64,000 bases of DNA from Candidatus Zixiibacteriota bacterium (GTDB lineage Bacteria > Zixibacteria > MSB-5A5 > GN15 > FEB-12): contig JANQPI010000010.1 in the NCBI GenBank assembly GCA_028289585.1, forward strand, positions 62,001 to 126,000, read 5' to 3'. The notes beneath the pieces are model-generated. The model ran no database searches. It was not told the DNA's origin and worked only from the letters and a program-made list of their open reading frames with translations. A program made the position numbers and the translations under genes. The first letter of the stretch is position 1. Every line of letters begins with the position of its first letter. Of the stretch, positions 8,323-16,646 are shown in pieces.

Positions 8323-9399
8323 ATGACTCTTCTCCGACGGGGGGCGATGCTCCTCATTCTCTGCTTGATTGCTGCCAGCACCGCCGACGCGGCGATTTCA
8401 CCCAAACTGACTTACCAGGGTCGGCTGCTCGATTCGGCCGGTGTTCCGGTTGCCAATGGTGACTACCTGCTCCGCTTTCGCATCTACGATGCTCTCGCCG
8501 GCGGCAACACGCTCTGGGATGATGGTACCCGTCAGTTAACGATCACCAACGGTCTGTTGACCTATGTCCTCGGCGACAGTACAGCGATTCCAAACAACCT
8601 GTTCGCCAACAACAGCTCGCTCTGGCTCGGTGTGAAAGTCGGTGTTGATGATGAAATGTCGCCCCGTACCGAGGTGACGGCGGCGGCGTTCTCGTTCCAG
8701 ACCCTTCGGGCCGATACGGCTGAAGTCGCCGTCTCTGTTGGTCCTAACGCGGTGACATCGGCCTCGATAGTCGATGGCTCGATTGGCATAATCGATGTCG
8801 ACGACTCTCAAATCCAGCGACGAGTGACCGGTGAGGCTGGACCAAATCAAGCGATTCGCGCGGTCAATGCGAATGGTTCGGTTAGTCTCATCACCGTCGG
8901 CGACGGTGACATCACCGGTATAACAACTTCCTCAAGCTCCGGTCTTAATGGTGGTGTGTCATCTGGCACAGCCAATCTGTCTGTAGATCCAACCGACTTC
9001 AATGGCTCGGCGCCTATGCAGGAGTCGTATTTCTCCGGCTCGTTGATCTCAAGTGGCAGTGATATAACAATTCGCACCGCAAGCATTGCTGTTCCCGGTC
9101 CTGGACGGATTGTCGCAATGGGTAACGTTGTTGTAAGATGTCTTGGATGTATCACATCAACGTCAGGTTACTACCTGACGATCAGTAGTTCCTCTACCGC
9201 ATCCTCCGTATCGGGTTCGTATGGTCGCGGCGAAGTGGATGGCGACACCCGAGACGCAGCAACCCGTATGGACGTGTTTACGGTCAGCAGTCCAGGAACA
9301 TACACCTACTACTTGCGCGGACGGCAGTCGTCGGGGCCGGTTGGCTCTACCATCGACTTCCTGTATTCGCAGTTGGTGCTTCTTTTCATTCCGAATTAG
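8323..9399 (+). CDS. Secreted surface protein with N-terminal YQGRL domain
   Basis: This 358-residue exported protein has a signal peptide (about residues 1-23, ending STADA) and a good ribosome site (GGAGATC). Residues 25-130 form a domain shared with the protein at 13393-14784: TYQGRLLDSAGVPVANGDY, RIYDALAGGNTLWDD, a DGL(F/L)-like turn and LWLGVKV, ending in a TAAAFSFQTLRADTA helix. The C-terminal half is Ser/Thr/Gly-rich beta sequence typical of adhesins or fibres. No sorting tail is seen. A strong terminator follows at 9426. The function is unknown; these domains recur in predicted surface or fibre proteins. Confidence 0.78.
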   Translation: MTLLRRGAMLLILCLIAASTADAAISPKLTYQGRLLDSAGVPVANGDYLLRFRIYDALAGGNTLWDDGTRQLTITNGLLTYVLGDSTAIPNNLFANNSSLWLGVKVGVDDEMSPRTEVTAAAFSFQTLRADTAEVAVSVGPNAVTSASIVDGSIGIIDVDDSQIQRRVTGEAGPNQAIRAVNANGSVSLITVGDGDITGITTSSSSGLNGGVSSGTANLSVDPTDFNGSAPMQESYFSGSLISSGSDITIRTASIAVPGPGRIVAMGNVVVRCLGCITSTSGYYLTISSSSTASSVSGSYGRGEVDGDTRDAATRMDVFTVSSPGTYTYYLRGRQSSGPVGSTIDFLYSQLVLLFIPN

Positions 9400-9425
9400 G
9401 CGACGAGTCGCCAGTCGATCAGTAG

Positions 9426-9463
9426 TAGATAGAAGCCCCCGGGAGACCGGGGGCTTCTATCTA
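9426..9463. terminator. Strong symmetric terminator hairpin
   Basis: A perfect 17-base stem (TAGATAGAAGCCCCCGG against its complement) closes a GAGA loop. It stands 26 bases after the stop of the surface gene. The tail lacks a long T-run, but the outer stem is A/T-rich and symmetric, so it could act in both directions. Confidence 0.8.
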
Positions 9464-9555
9464 TCCATCGCTCAGGAAGAGCGGACGGCGCTAAGCGCTC
9501 GTTCAGCTGCCAAGCTGAGCGACATCGATGCGACTAACTTTAGGCTTGCCCATAT

Positions 9556-9588
9556 GTAAGTATATACTTACTGTAAGTTGTGACTTAC
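9556..9588 (+). promoter_or_regulatory. Double operator of the ArsR-family gene
   Basis: Two 16-base inverted repeats of form GTAAGT-N4-ACTTAC lie in tandem: GTAAGTATATACTTAC (9556-9571) and GTAAGTTGTGACTTAC (9573-9588), 17 bases apart centre to centre. Their repetition and position just before an ArsR-type repressor gene suggest that they are its own binding sites. A weak promoter (TTGCCC at 9546, TACTGT at 9569, 17-base spacer) would be overlapped by both sites (inference). Confidence 0.75.
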
Positions 9589-9597
9589 CAAAGGCGG

Positions 9598-9948
9598 GTG
9601 AACGATTCGGCTCTTACGATACTTGCCGACCCGACCCGGCAGCGCATCATTCATTGTTTGCGACGTGGCCCCGCCACCGTTGGGGAGATTGCGGCCGGGC
9701 TACCGGTCAGTCGCCCGGCGGTGTCGCAGCACCTTCGTCAATTGAAGGCGGCCCGACTCGTCAATGAGGAGCGACAGGGCACCCGCCATTACTTCCGGCT
9801 CAATCCCCAGGGGTTTGCACAGCTCCGGGATCATATCGATCAGATGTGGCAGTCAGCGCTCGATGCGTTCGCCATGCACATTGACAAGAAAACGAAACCG
9901 CAAGGGACACCTCGCCGCCACGCGGCACGACGGAGGGACCGCAAATGA
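9598..9948 (+). CDS. ArsR-family winged-helix transcriptional regulator
   Basis: This repressor-type protein of about 116 residues starts with LADPTRQRIIHCLRRGPATVGEIAAGL and has the recognition helix VSRPAVSQHLRQLKAARLV followed by the wing NEERQGTRHYFRLNPQG. It lacks the metal-binding CxC of arsenic or cadmium sensors, so it belongs to the SdpR/SRPBCC-partner branch. GTG 9598 is preferred over GTG 9580 because 9580 falls inside the second operator copy. It overlaps the next gene by ATGA, so the pair is translationally coupled. It most likely represses its own operon through the sites at 9556-9588. The basic C-terminal tail (HAARRRDRK) is low-complexity. Confidence 0.88.
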   Translation: MNDSALTILADPTRQRIIHCLRRGPATVGEIAAGLPVSRPAVSQHLRQLKAARLVNEERQGTRHYFRLNPQGFAQLRDHIDQMWQSALDAFAMHIDKKTKPQGTPRRHAARRRDRK

Positions 9949-10430
9949 ACCGCGAAGCTAATGCTGATGGATTCGAACCGGTAGTCAAGGAGATCGAGGT
10001 CGCGTGTGCACCGGTAGATGCATGGCGCATTTTTACCGAGGGAATCGCCGAGTGGTGGCCGTTGGCGACACATTCCTGTTTTGCGGGTGATGAATCGGGC
10101 GATGAAACCGCAGCGTTGTGCGTAATTGAACCACACGTCGACGGACGTATTTATGAGCGTGGTAGCAATGGTACCGAGCATGAATGGGGTGTCGTCACCG
10201 CCTGGGAGCCCCCAGCACGGCTGGTCTTCAGTTGGCATCCGAGCCGGAATCCTGGTTCTGCGCAAACGGTAGAGGTGTCGTTTACTGGAACCGAGTCGGG
10301 TACTTGCGTCAAGTTAGTCCATACCGGCTGGGAACGATGGGGCAACGGAGCGAAAGAAGCGCGCAACGGCTACGAGACTGGGTGGGAGATGGTCTTCACG
10401 AAGTGTTATGGGGAACGTGCGAACCTTTGA
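9945..10430 (+). CDS. SRPBCC/AHSA1-domain protein
   Basis: This 161-residue START-like fold protein has a first strand/helix VKEIEVACAPVDAWRIFTEGIAEWWP, a middle RIYERGSNGTEHEWGVVTAWEPPARLVFSWHP and a last part VEVSFTGTESGTCVKLVHTGWE. This is the AHSA1 (Aha1-like) branch of SRPBCC proteins, which bind small hydrophobic molecules in a deep cavity. Pairing with an ArsR regulator is common and suggests a ligand-responsive unit: the regulator senses, the SRPBCC protein binds or detoxifies. It starts inside the regulator's stop codon (ATGA). Confidence 0.87.
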   Translation: MNREANADGFEPVVKEIEVACAPVDAWRIFTEGIAEWWPLATHSCFAGDESGDETAALCVIEPHVDGRIYERGSNGTEHEWGVVTAWEPPARLVFSWHPSRNPGSAQTVEVSFTGTESGTCVKLVHTGWERWGNGAKEARNGYETGWEMVFTKCYGERANL

Positions 10431-10663
10431 CACTTGGCCGAGGCCGCTTATGATGTCGCTTCGAATACAATCGACTTCCAGATGCATGTGTTGTGGTTCA
10501 CGCCTTAGAACTGCTGCATCCTAACAGAGGTCTGCTACTTGCCTTGAGCAATCATCTTTCGCCGTTTGGCCAAACCTTGAGCGAGTATGCTGTTTGATGG
10601 CTTCCGCGTCGCACCGGAAGACCAGCCGAATCTCACGAATAGTCCGGTTCGCCTCGGGGATTC

Positions 10664-13363
10664 TTGACAGACGCTCCCGTGGGTGATACATCCGTGACTA
10701 TGCAGTCAAACGTTCCTCCAACACAAGTCGACCCCCACCTTCCCCTGCGACAGAACATCCGCATGTTGGGAGACATGCTTGGCGAAGCGATCGTAGTGTC
10801 GGAAGGAGAGAACGTGCTCACGCTTGTCGCCCAGCTGAGATCGATGTCGCAGGAGTCCCGGAGTGGCGATCGCGGCGCCCGCCAGCAACTGGTCGCGGCG
10901 ATTGCCTCAATCGATGATCAACAACTGCTGGTGATGGCCAAGGCGTTTGGGCAGTTCCTCACAATGGCCAACATTGCCGAACAGCATCATCGCATTCGGA
11001 GACGACGAGACTACCGACGGGAGGCGCAGTCAACTCCACAGCAGGGATCGTTGGAGGAGTTACTGCCCCGACTTCGCGAGCGTGGTATCGATGCGCATCG
11101 TGTTGTTCAGCATTTGCTGACAAGTACTGTCGATTTCGTTTTAACCGCTCATCCAACCGAAACACAGCGGCGCACAATGATTCAGAAGCACGATCGAATT
11201 GCCGAGTTGCTCGGGACACTCGATCGACCGGATCTGACTGCTGAGGAACGACGAACGACTGAAGATCTGATCCGTCAAACGCTCCTTGCAACCTGGAACA
11301 CCGATGATTTGCGTTCGGATCGACCGACACCGGCACAGGAGGCGCGCTGGGGTTTTGCGGTAGTCGAGCAAACGCTTTGGGACGTCGTACCCGAGTTTCT
11401 GCGTCACCTCGAAACCGTCCTTCGCTTGGCAACGGGTGAGTCGCTGCCGCCCGATTTCAGTCCGATTCGATTTTCTTCATGGATGGGTGGAGACCGCGAT
11501 GGCAATCCGAACGTCACGGCAACGGTCACACGCGAAGTGCTACTGCTTGGTCAGTGGCAGTTTATCGAGCTCCTTCGTCGTGACCTGCACGAACTTCGCT
11601 CGGAGTTGTCCATCGCAACCGGCTCATCGGAACTCCATCAACATGTAGGTGAAAGTCGAGAGCCGTACCGTGATCTACTCGCCGATGTCGTAGCAAATCT
11701 GAACCGAGATCAGCAACAGATCGAACGAGTCCTCAACGGAAGCACTGATGAATTTAAACCTTCCTATATGTCGACGGCCGATCTCAAGGCGCCGTTGATG
11801 CTCTGTTATCGATCGCTTGTCGACACGGGTTTGGTTTCGCTTGCCGAAGGTCAACTGACCGACATTCTACGAAAACTTGCCTGTTTCGGCCGTGGCCTAC
11901 TGCGCCTCGATATTCGGCAGGATTCAGCGCGCCACGTGCGATTACTCAATGCGATAACGAGAGCCATGGGCGGAGAGGTTTATGACGCACTATCGGAAGA
12001 GGAGCGGTGTCAGTTTCTTACCGACGGACTCGCCGCCGATACGCTCAGTCTTCCGCAATCGATTGAATTGGATGATGACGACCGCGAAGTCTTAGAGACG
12101 CTGCAACTGATCGCGCGTGAAGATCCCTCGCTCTTCGGTGCCTATGTGATCTCGATGACTCGCGCCGCATCCGACATCCTTGCGGTCTATTATCTCCAAC
12201 GCCTGGCCGGTATCGCGGAGACGATGCGCGTTGTTCCACTCTTCGAGACGCTCAATGACTTGAATGCCGCAAGCGGCATCATCGATACCCTGCTTGGAAA
12301 CGATTGGTTTCGCGGTCAGGTGCCGTCGATCGAGGTGATGATTGGCTATTCCGATTCGGCGAAAGACGCCGGTTTTCTTGCCGCATCCTGGGCCCAGTAC
12401 CGAGCTCAGGAGCAACTTACCGCAGTTTGTGCGAAACATGAGATGCCGCTCATTCTCTTTCATGGTCGCGGCGGATCGATCAGTCGCGGGGGAGCATCGG
12501 CACACCAGGCGCTGTTGTCGCAACCTCCCGGTGCGGTGAACCATGGCCTGCGCGTTACCGAACAGGGGGAGGTGATTCGCTATAAGTTTGGGTTACCAGG
12601 CGTCGCCATGCGGACTCTGGAGGTCTATCTCTCGGCGATGCTTGAGGCACAACTGATGCCACCCGAGAGCCCCAAACCGGAGTGGCGGGAGACGATGGAT
12701 CAAGTCGCTGCCGAATCAGCCCGTGCCTACCGTGAGATAGTGAACGAGACAGCAGTGTTTCATGACTACTTTGCCCAAACGACGCCGATTCGGGAATTGC
12801 AGGAGATTGCCATCGGCAGCCGGCCGGCGAAACGGAGTAGTGGAACGGCCGCCGGCAACTTGCGGGCGATTCCCTGGGTGTTCGGTTGGACCCAGATCCG
12901 GCTCATGCTGCCGGCATGGCTCGGGACACAGCGGATCTTCGACTCACCGCATATCGACCAGGGTCAGTTACGAGCAATGCTTCGTGAGTGGGTGTACTTC
13001 CGCAATGTGATCGACATGCAGGAGATGGTTCTCGCCAAGGCGCTGCCGGATATCGCCGAGCACTACGAAATGCAGCTCACCGACGATGCACTGCATCCTT
13101 TCGGTCAACAACTCCGCAATGATCTGGCTCGAGTCCGCGAAGGCTGGTTGGCGCTGACCGAAAAAGAAGACCTGTTGAGTGACAAACCGGTTATCCAGCG
13201 ATCTATTGCCGTGCGGAATCCGTACACCGACGTTCTGAATCTGCTCCAGGTCGAAGCGTTGCAACGCTACCGATCACCGTTGTCGGACGCATCATCCGCG
13301 GTCCGCATCGCGTTGCTATTGACGATTATCGGCATCGCCGCGGGAATGCGTAATACCGGTTGA
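10664..13363 (+). CDS. ppc: Phosphoenolpyruvate carboxylase
   Basis: This 899-residue enzyme adds bicarbonate to PEP to give oxaloacetate, replenishing the TCA cycle in the cytosol. The family's catalytic motifs are present: VLTAHPTETQRRTM with His163, MGGDRDGNPNVT, GYSDSAKDAGFLAASW, and the glycine-rich FHGRGGSISRGG loop with the catalytic Arg. The C-terminus ends IAAGMRNTG, as in all members. The length is typical. The start is TTG 10664 (GGGG upstream); an ATG 36 bases downstream is possible and would remove only a non-conserved leader. It is a single gene; allosteric sites were not checked residue by residue. Confidence 0.96.
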   Translation: MTDAPVGDTSVTMQSNVPPTQVDPHLPLRQNIRMLGDMLGEAIVVSEGENVLTLVAQLRSMSQESRSGDRGARQQLVAAIASIDDQQLLVMAKAFGQFLTMANIAEQHHRIRRRRDYRREAQSTPQQGSLEELLPRLRERGIDAHRVVQHLLTSTVDFVLTAHPTETQRRTMIQKHDRIAELLGTLDRPDLTAEERRTTEDLIRQTLLATWNTDDLRSDRPTPAQEARWGFAVVEQTLWDVVPEFLRHLETVLRLATGESLPPDFSPIRFSSWMGGDRDGNPNVTATVTREVLLLGQWQFIELLRRDLHELRSELSIATGSSELHQHVGESREPYRDLLADVVANLNRDQQQIERVLNGSTDEFKPSYMSTADLKAPLMLCYRSLVDTGLVSLAEGQLTDILRKLACFGRGLLRLDIRQDSARHVRLLNAITRAMGGEVYDALSEEERCQFLTDGLAADTLSLPQSIELDDDDREVLETLQLIAREDPSLFGAYVISMTRAASDILAVYYLQRLAGIAETMRVVPLFETLNDLNAASGIIDTLLGNDWFRGQVPSIEVMIGYSDSAKDAGFLAASWAQYRAQEQLTAVCAKHEMPLILFHGRGGSISRGGASAHQALLSQPPGAVNHGLRVTEQGEVIRYKFGLPGVAMRTLEVYLSAMLEAQLMPPESPKPEWRETMDQVAAESARAYREIVNETAVFHDYFAQTTPIRELQEIAIGSRPAKRSSGTAAGNLRAIPWVFGWTQIRLMLPAWLGTQRIFDSPHIDQGQLRAMLREWVYFRNVIDMQEMVLAKALPDIAEHYEMQLTDDALHPFGQQLRNDLARVREGWLALTEKEDLLSDKPVIQRSIAVRNPYTDVLNLLQVEALQRYRSPLSDASSAVRIALLLTIIGIAAGMRNTG

Positions 13364-13392
13364 ACGCAATACCGGCTACGACCGACTGGCAA

Positions 13393-14784
13393 CTACTTCG
13401 TAACTCCCTTTTCTAGCTCCTCTCGTTCGGCACGGCGTTGGGCTTCGCGAAGACGGAGTTCCGCCTCCAATGCTTCGTTGCGTTTCCGCAGTGCTTCCAT
13501 CTCCAGCTGGCGCAGATCCTCAACGACATATTCAGTCATTTCCCCGGTCATCGGATCGATTCCTCGTTCGACACGGGCATTGGCCGAGGCTGGGCGAAGG
13601 CTTCCCGGCGACGATTCGATCGCACCGTACGAGGTCGGGAGATAGAGGGCGCGGATTCGCGTCGGCGGACCAAAGGTAGTGGCATCGACGCTCGCGTCGG
13701 TCAATGTGGTCATGTTCCCCTGGACGTAGAACGTGTGCGTACCGGCGGCAACAAAGAAGACGCGTGAGAGACTGACATAATGCAGTCGACGATATCCGGT
13801 GTTTGTCGTCGTGTTGAAACTCGCTCCAATTGTGACAAAATCGAACCCGATATCCTGAGGCGCATTGCTCGTTTCAGAGATCTGCAGATAGACCTGAGCA
13901 CGCGTTGGGTTTCCGTTGTAGTCGATTGCGAAAGAGACGTCTCCAGTCACCAGGACGTAACCATCGGCGGGGGTCGTAATCGTCACCTCGCCAATATCTT
14001 GAGACGTGCTCGAGCGAACCAGGAATGCATTGCTATAGCCGAACTCTTGAGCGATTCCCGGCTCGTTGAGCATTTCCAGCGAGTTGACCGCGTTCTCCTG
14101 CAGAACTGCCGAGAAATCTCCCGTCGCTCCCGCGTCCAGGAAGATCCGCTTAGACGGATCATTCGGTCGACGCAACTCCAACTCACCACCACTAAAACCG
14201 CCAGCGGACATTCGCGCCATCAACGTATCACCATTTCCGAACAGGAGTAACTCGCCCGATGCCGGACCCCAGAGCCGTACTTTTTCTGTGCCGGAGAGGC
14301 CACCAAATGCCTGGTAAGTGGAGAACTCGCTGTTCGTTCGAATCCCTCTAAGGGGGTCGAATTCCGACTGCCCGCCGAGGTCTCGGGCGGCCTGGGCGTA
14401 CGGTACGCTGTGGAGTTGCGTACGTGGACTCTGCAGCTCTCCGTCGACGGTTATCTCCAGCCAGAGCGTGGTGTTCGGGACAACAAACGGCGAAACAGCC
14501 TCGAAGCCAAACTCTGGGCTTTGCGGGAACGGCGTGTTGTCGCCGAGTACCGTCGCAAACAGACCGTCGCTGGGCGTAACGACATCACCCGTTTCGCTCC
14601 AGAGCAGTGTGCCGCCACTGGCGGCATCGTAGAGCGCAAAGTCGAGCGTGTAGTTACCATCGGCGACTGGAGTACCGGAGGCATCAGTCAGTCGTCCTTG
14701 ATAGGTGATCGTAACAGGAACCTCGGCGATGGCCGAGACAGCAATCAAGAGGCAGAGGATGAGGAGGGAGGGGAATCTACGCAT
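13393..14784 (-). CDS. Secreted surface protein with YQGRL domain and C-terminal coiled coil
   Basis: This 463-residue exported protein has a signal peptide (MRRFPSLLILCLLIAVSAIA) and GAGAGGT before the ATG. Residues 22-135 repeat the domain of the 8323-9399 protein: TITYQGRLTDASGTPVADG, LDFALYDAASGGTLLW, DGLFATVLGD, LWLEITVDGE, ending PRTQLHSVPYAQAARDLGG. The middle is beta-rich. Residues about 405-463 (EYVVEDLRQLEMEALRKRNE onward) form a long charged helix, probably a trimeric or dimeric coiled coil. Together this suggests a fibre-like surface protein. Its own promoter and 5' hairpin lie at 14850-14924. It converges with ppc. Confidence 0.78.
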   Translation of the reverse strand: MRRFPSLLILCLLIAVSAIAEVPVTITYQGRLTDASGTPVADGNYTLDFALYDAASGGTLLWSETGDVVTPSDGLFATVLGDNTPFPQSPEFGFEAVSPFVVPNTTLWLEITVDGELQSPRTQLHSVPYAQAARDLGGQSEFDPLRGIRTNSEFSTYQAFGGLSGTEKVRLWGPASGELLLFGNGDTLMARMSAGGFSGGELELRRPNDPSKRIFLDAGATGDFSAVLQENAVNSLEMLNEPGIAQEFGYSNAFLVRSSTSQDIGEVTITTPADGYVLVTGDVSFAIDYNGNPTRAQVYLQISETSNAPQDIGFDFVTIGASFNTTTNTGYRRLHYVSLSRVFFVAAGTHTFYVQGNMTTLTDASVDATTFGPPTRIRALYLPTSYGAIESSPGSLRPASANARVERGIDPMTGEMTEYVVEDLRQLEMEALRKRNEALEAELRLREAQRRAEREELEKGVTK

Positions 14785-14849
14785 GGTGACGACCTCTCGT
14801 CATTCTGGGGTATTGCTTAGGTACTTCGATTCGTGTTCAGTCAATTGGT

Positions 14850-14889
14850 ACGGGAGAACCTTCGCATGGTTCGGCAACCGTTCTCCCGT
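14850..14889 (-). other. 5' leader hairpin
   Basis: ACGGGAGAAC (14850-14859) pairs perfectly over 10 bases with GTTCTCCCGT (14880-14889), and an inner GGTT/AACC stem sits against it. The predicted transcription start on the minus strand is near 14890, so the stem would be at the very 5' end of the mRNA. This position is typical of stabilising 5' stem-loops or of regulatory leaders. It has no recognised riboswitch signature. Confidence 0.55.
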
Positions 14890-14896
14890 CGCTCCA

Positions 14897-14924
14897 AGTA
14901 TACCGAACTAGCTCTCTTTGTCAA
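14897..14924 (-). promoter_or_regulatory. Sigma-70-type promoter of the coiled-coil surface gene
   Basis: Read on the minus strand, TTGACA (14924-14919) is followed after 16 bases by TATACT (14902-14897). This is close to consensus (6/6 and 5/6). It points at the ATG at 14784, giving a leader of about 105 bases. Confidence 0.72.
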
Positions 14925-15278
14925 TTTCGCACCACCGTCGTCGATTCCGGCGCATCATCAACTCGTCTGTTTACAACGACTGGGAAGCACGGGCATTGGC
15001 ATGGATCGAGCGCGGCACCGAACCGCATCTCGAATCGCAGCACAGGCTGGGCTAGAGACGTTCGACAATCTAATCAGAACGTTCTAACAAGATCGACTTC
15101 GCGGGAACCCAACGATCACTCGTGGGTGAAAGCTCGTAGCAAGCAACAGAACCATCTCACAACCGTCGCTTGCTGTCACAGCGACCCTGTCGGCGCCCAG
15201 GAGGTGGGGACTCCGTAACCACGACCGCGGTGACATTAACGCCAACGGCCTGTTCGTGGCCAGGTAAAGGGGTGTCGT

Positions 15279-16634
15279 GTGTCTATCGTCGATCTCCGTC
15301 AATCGATCGGTCTTCGACTGGTCCTTATCTTTGGAGTCTCTCTCGCCCTCGCAATCCCGGTAGCGAGGATCATGATGCTCATTGACGAACGTAAGGAACG
15401 TCGCGATGAAGTCGTTGCCGATATCGGACAGCACTGGGGCGGTGAACAGACGATTGTCGGGCCGATCCTCGCCATCCCGTACCGCGAGGTTATTCGAAAT
15501 GAAAATCATGCTGAGATGACTGTTACCCGGCAGGCCTATTTCCTGCCCGATGAACTTCGTGTCAACGGCGAGTTGCGGCCCGATGTTCGTCAACGCGGCA
15601 TTTATGAAGCGACAGTGTACGACAGCCAGCTCACGATTTCCGGGCAGTTCGGACCTCTTGACTGGGAAGCGCTGGATGCTAATCCGTCTGAGATCCTCTG
15701 GGATCGGGCACGGCTCTCGCTCGGAATCACGGATCTGACCGGACTGGCCTCAGCTGCCACGATCGAATGGAATGGCCAGCAGCTCAAGCCAACGACAACG
15801 ATCGATATGGCTCGACTCACGCGATCGGGGGTTGGTGTTCCGGTTGATCTCGGCACCGACCGCGATCAATCGTTTGCGTTTTCATCGGAGATCAGTCTCC
15901 GCGGAACGTCGGCTCTGAAGATCTTTCCCGGTGGCGGCGAAACCGAGGTGAATCTCGCGTCGACCTGGTCATCGCCCAGCTTTGTTGGTGACTGGCTACC
16001 GGCCAAGCGGACGGTCACCGATTCAGGATTCACGGCCTCATGGACGGTCTTTGACATCAGTCGTGAGATGCCGCGACAATGGGTCAGCTCCAGCGGTTGG
16101 TCAGAACTGGCGACATTCGGCGTGAAGCTCATACCGCTCATTGATCCGTATCAGAAGACGATGCGGACCGTCAAGTATGCGATTCTCTTCATCGGGCTGA
16201 CGTTTCTTACCTTCTTCATGATCGAGGCGCTGACGCGACGACCTTTGCACCCGCTGCACTATGCACTCATTGGGCTCGGTTTGATTGTTTTCTACAGCCT
16301 TCTGTTGTCACTTTCGGAATACATTTCGTTCGGACTGGCGTATCTGATATCGGCGACTGCGATTATCAGTCTCATTGTCTTCTACGCTCGGGGAATTCTC
16401 AGCGGCGCACGTTCAACGCTGTCGGTCACCGGAGTTCTCATTGTGCTTTATGGATACCTCTACACGATTCTACAACTAAGCGACTACGCCTTACTGCTCG
16501 GTTCGCTGCTGCTTTTTGTCGCGGTGGCATTGGCCATGGCGTTTACCCGGAGCATCGACTGGTTCAGTGTCTTCCGGGCTCGAATTCCAGCTACGGAGAG
16601 TCGGAAGGGTCTCCCACCGATTGACCGTGAGTAA
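15279..16634 (+). CDS. creD: CreD-family inner membrane protein
   Basis: This 451-residue protein has one N-terminal membrane helix (LVLIFGVSLALAIPV), a large periplasmic beta-rich domain (about residues 30-290, with GGEQTIVGPILAIPY and FGPLDWEAL) and a C-terminal block of about six membrane helices starting VKYAILFIGLTFLTFFMIEAL. The sequence VKLIPLIDPYQKTMRTVKYA before the helices is a signature of CreD. CreD is linked to envelope stress and colicin/beta-lactam tolerance under CreBC or similar control in Enterobacteria; its biochemical role is not settled. GTG 15279 has AAAGGGG upstream. No two-component genes are adjacent, so regulation here is unknown. Confidence 0.9.
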   Translation: MSIVDLRQSIGLRLVLIFGVSLALAIPVARIMMLIDERKERRDEVVADIGQHWGGEQTIVGPILAIPYREVIRNENHAEMTVTRQAYFLPDELRVNGELRPDVRQRGIYEATVYDSQLTISGQFGPLDWEALDANPSEILWDRARLSLGITDLTGLASAATIEWNGQQLKPTTTIDMARLTRSGVGVPVDLGTDRDQSFAFSSEISLRGTSALKIFPGGGETEVNLASTWSSPSFVGDWLPAKRTVTDSGFTASWTVFDISREMPRQWVSSSGWSELATFGVKLIPLIDPYQKTMRTVKYAILFIGLTFLTFFMIEALTRRPLHPLHYALIGLGLIVFYSLLLSLSEYISFGLAYLISATAIISLIVFYARGILSGARSTLSVTGVLIVLYGYLYTILQLSDYALLLGSLLLFVAVALAMAFTRSIDWFSVFRARIPATESRKGLPPIDRE

Positions 16635-16646
16635 ATCGGCGTGCGC

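Larger units (their letters stand above)
14785..15278. other. Divergent intergenic region between surface gene and creD
   Basis: No gene is supported here. It holds the promoter (14897-14924) and 5' hairpin (14850-14889) of the minus-strand surface gene. The right half, ahead of creD, has a 10-base palindrome AGAACGTTCT at 15076-15085 but no promoter that I can defend. Confidence 0.55.

Noticed and set aside
9971-9981. GATTCGAACC string resembling a tRNA T-loop
   Set aside because: It lies inside the SRPBCC coding sequence and no acceptor stem or anticodon arm can be drawn.
15076-15085. Palindrome AGAACGTTCT before creD as a LexA-type site
   Set aside because: The half-site spacing does not match LexA boxes, and a single 10-base palindrome is expected by chance.
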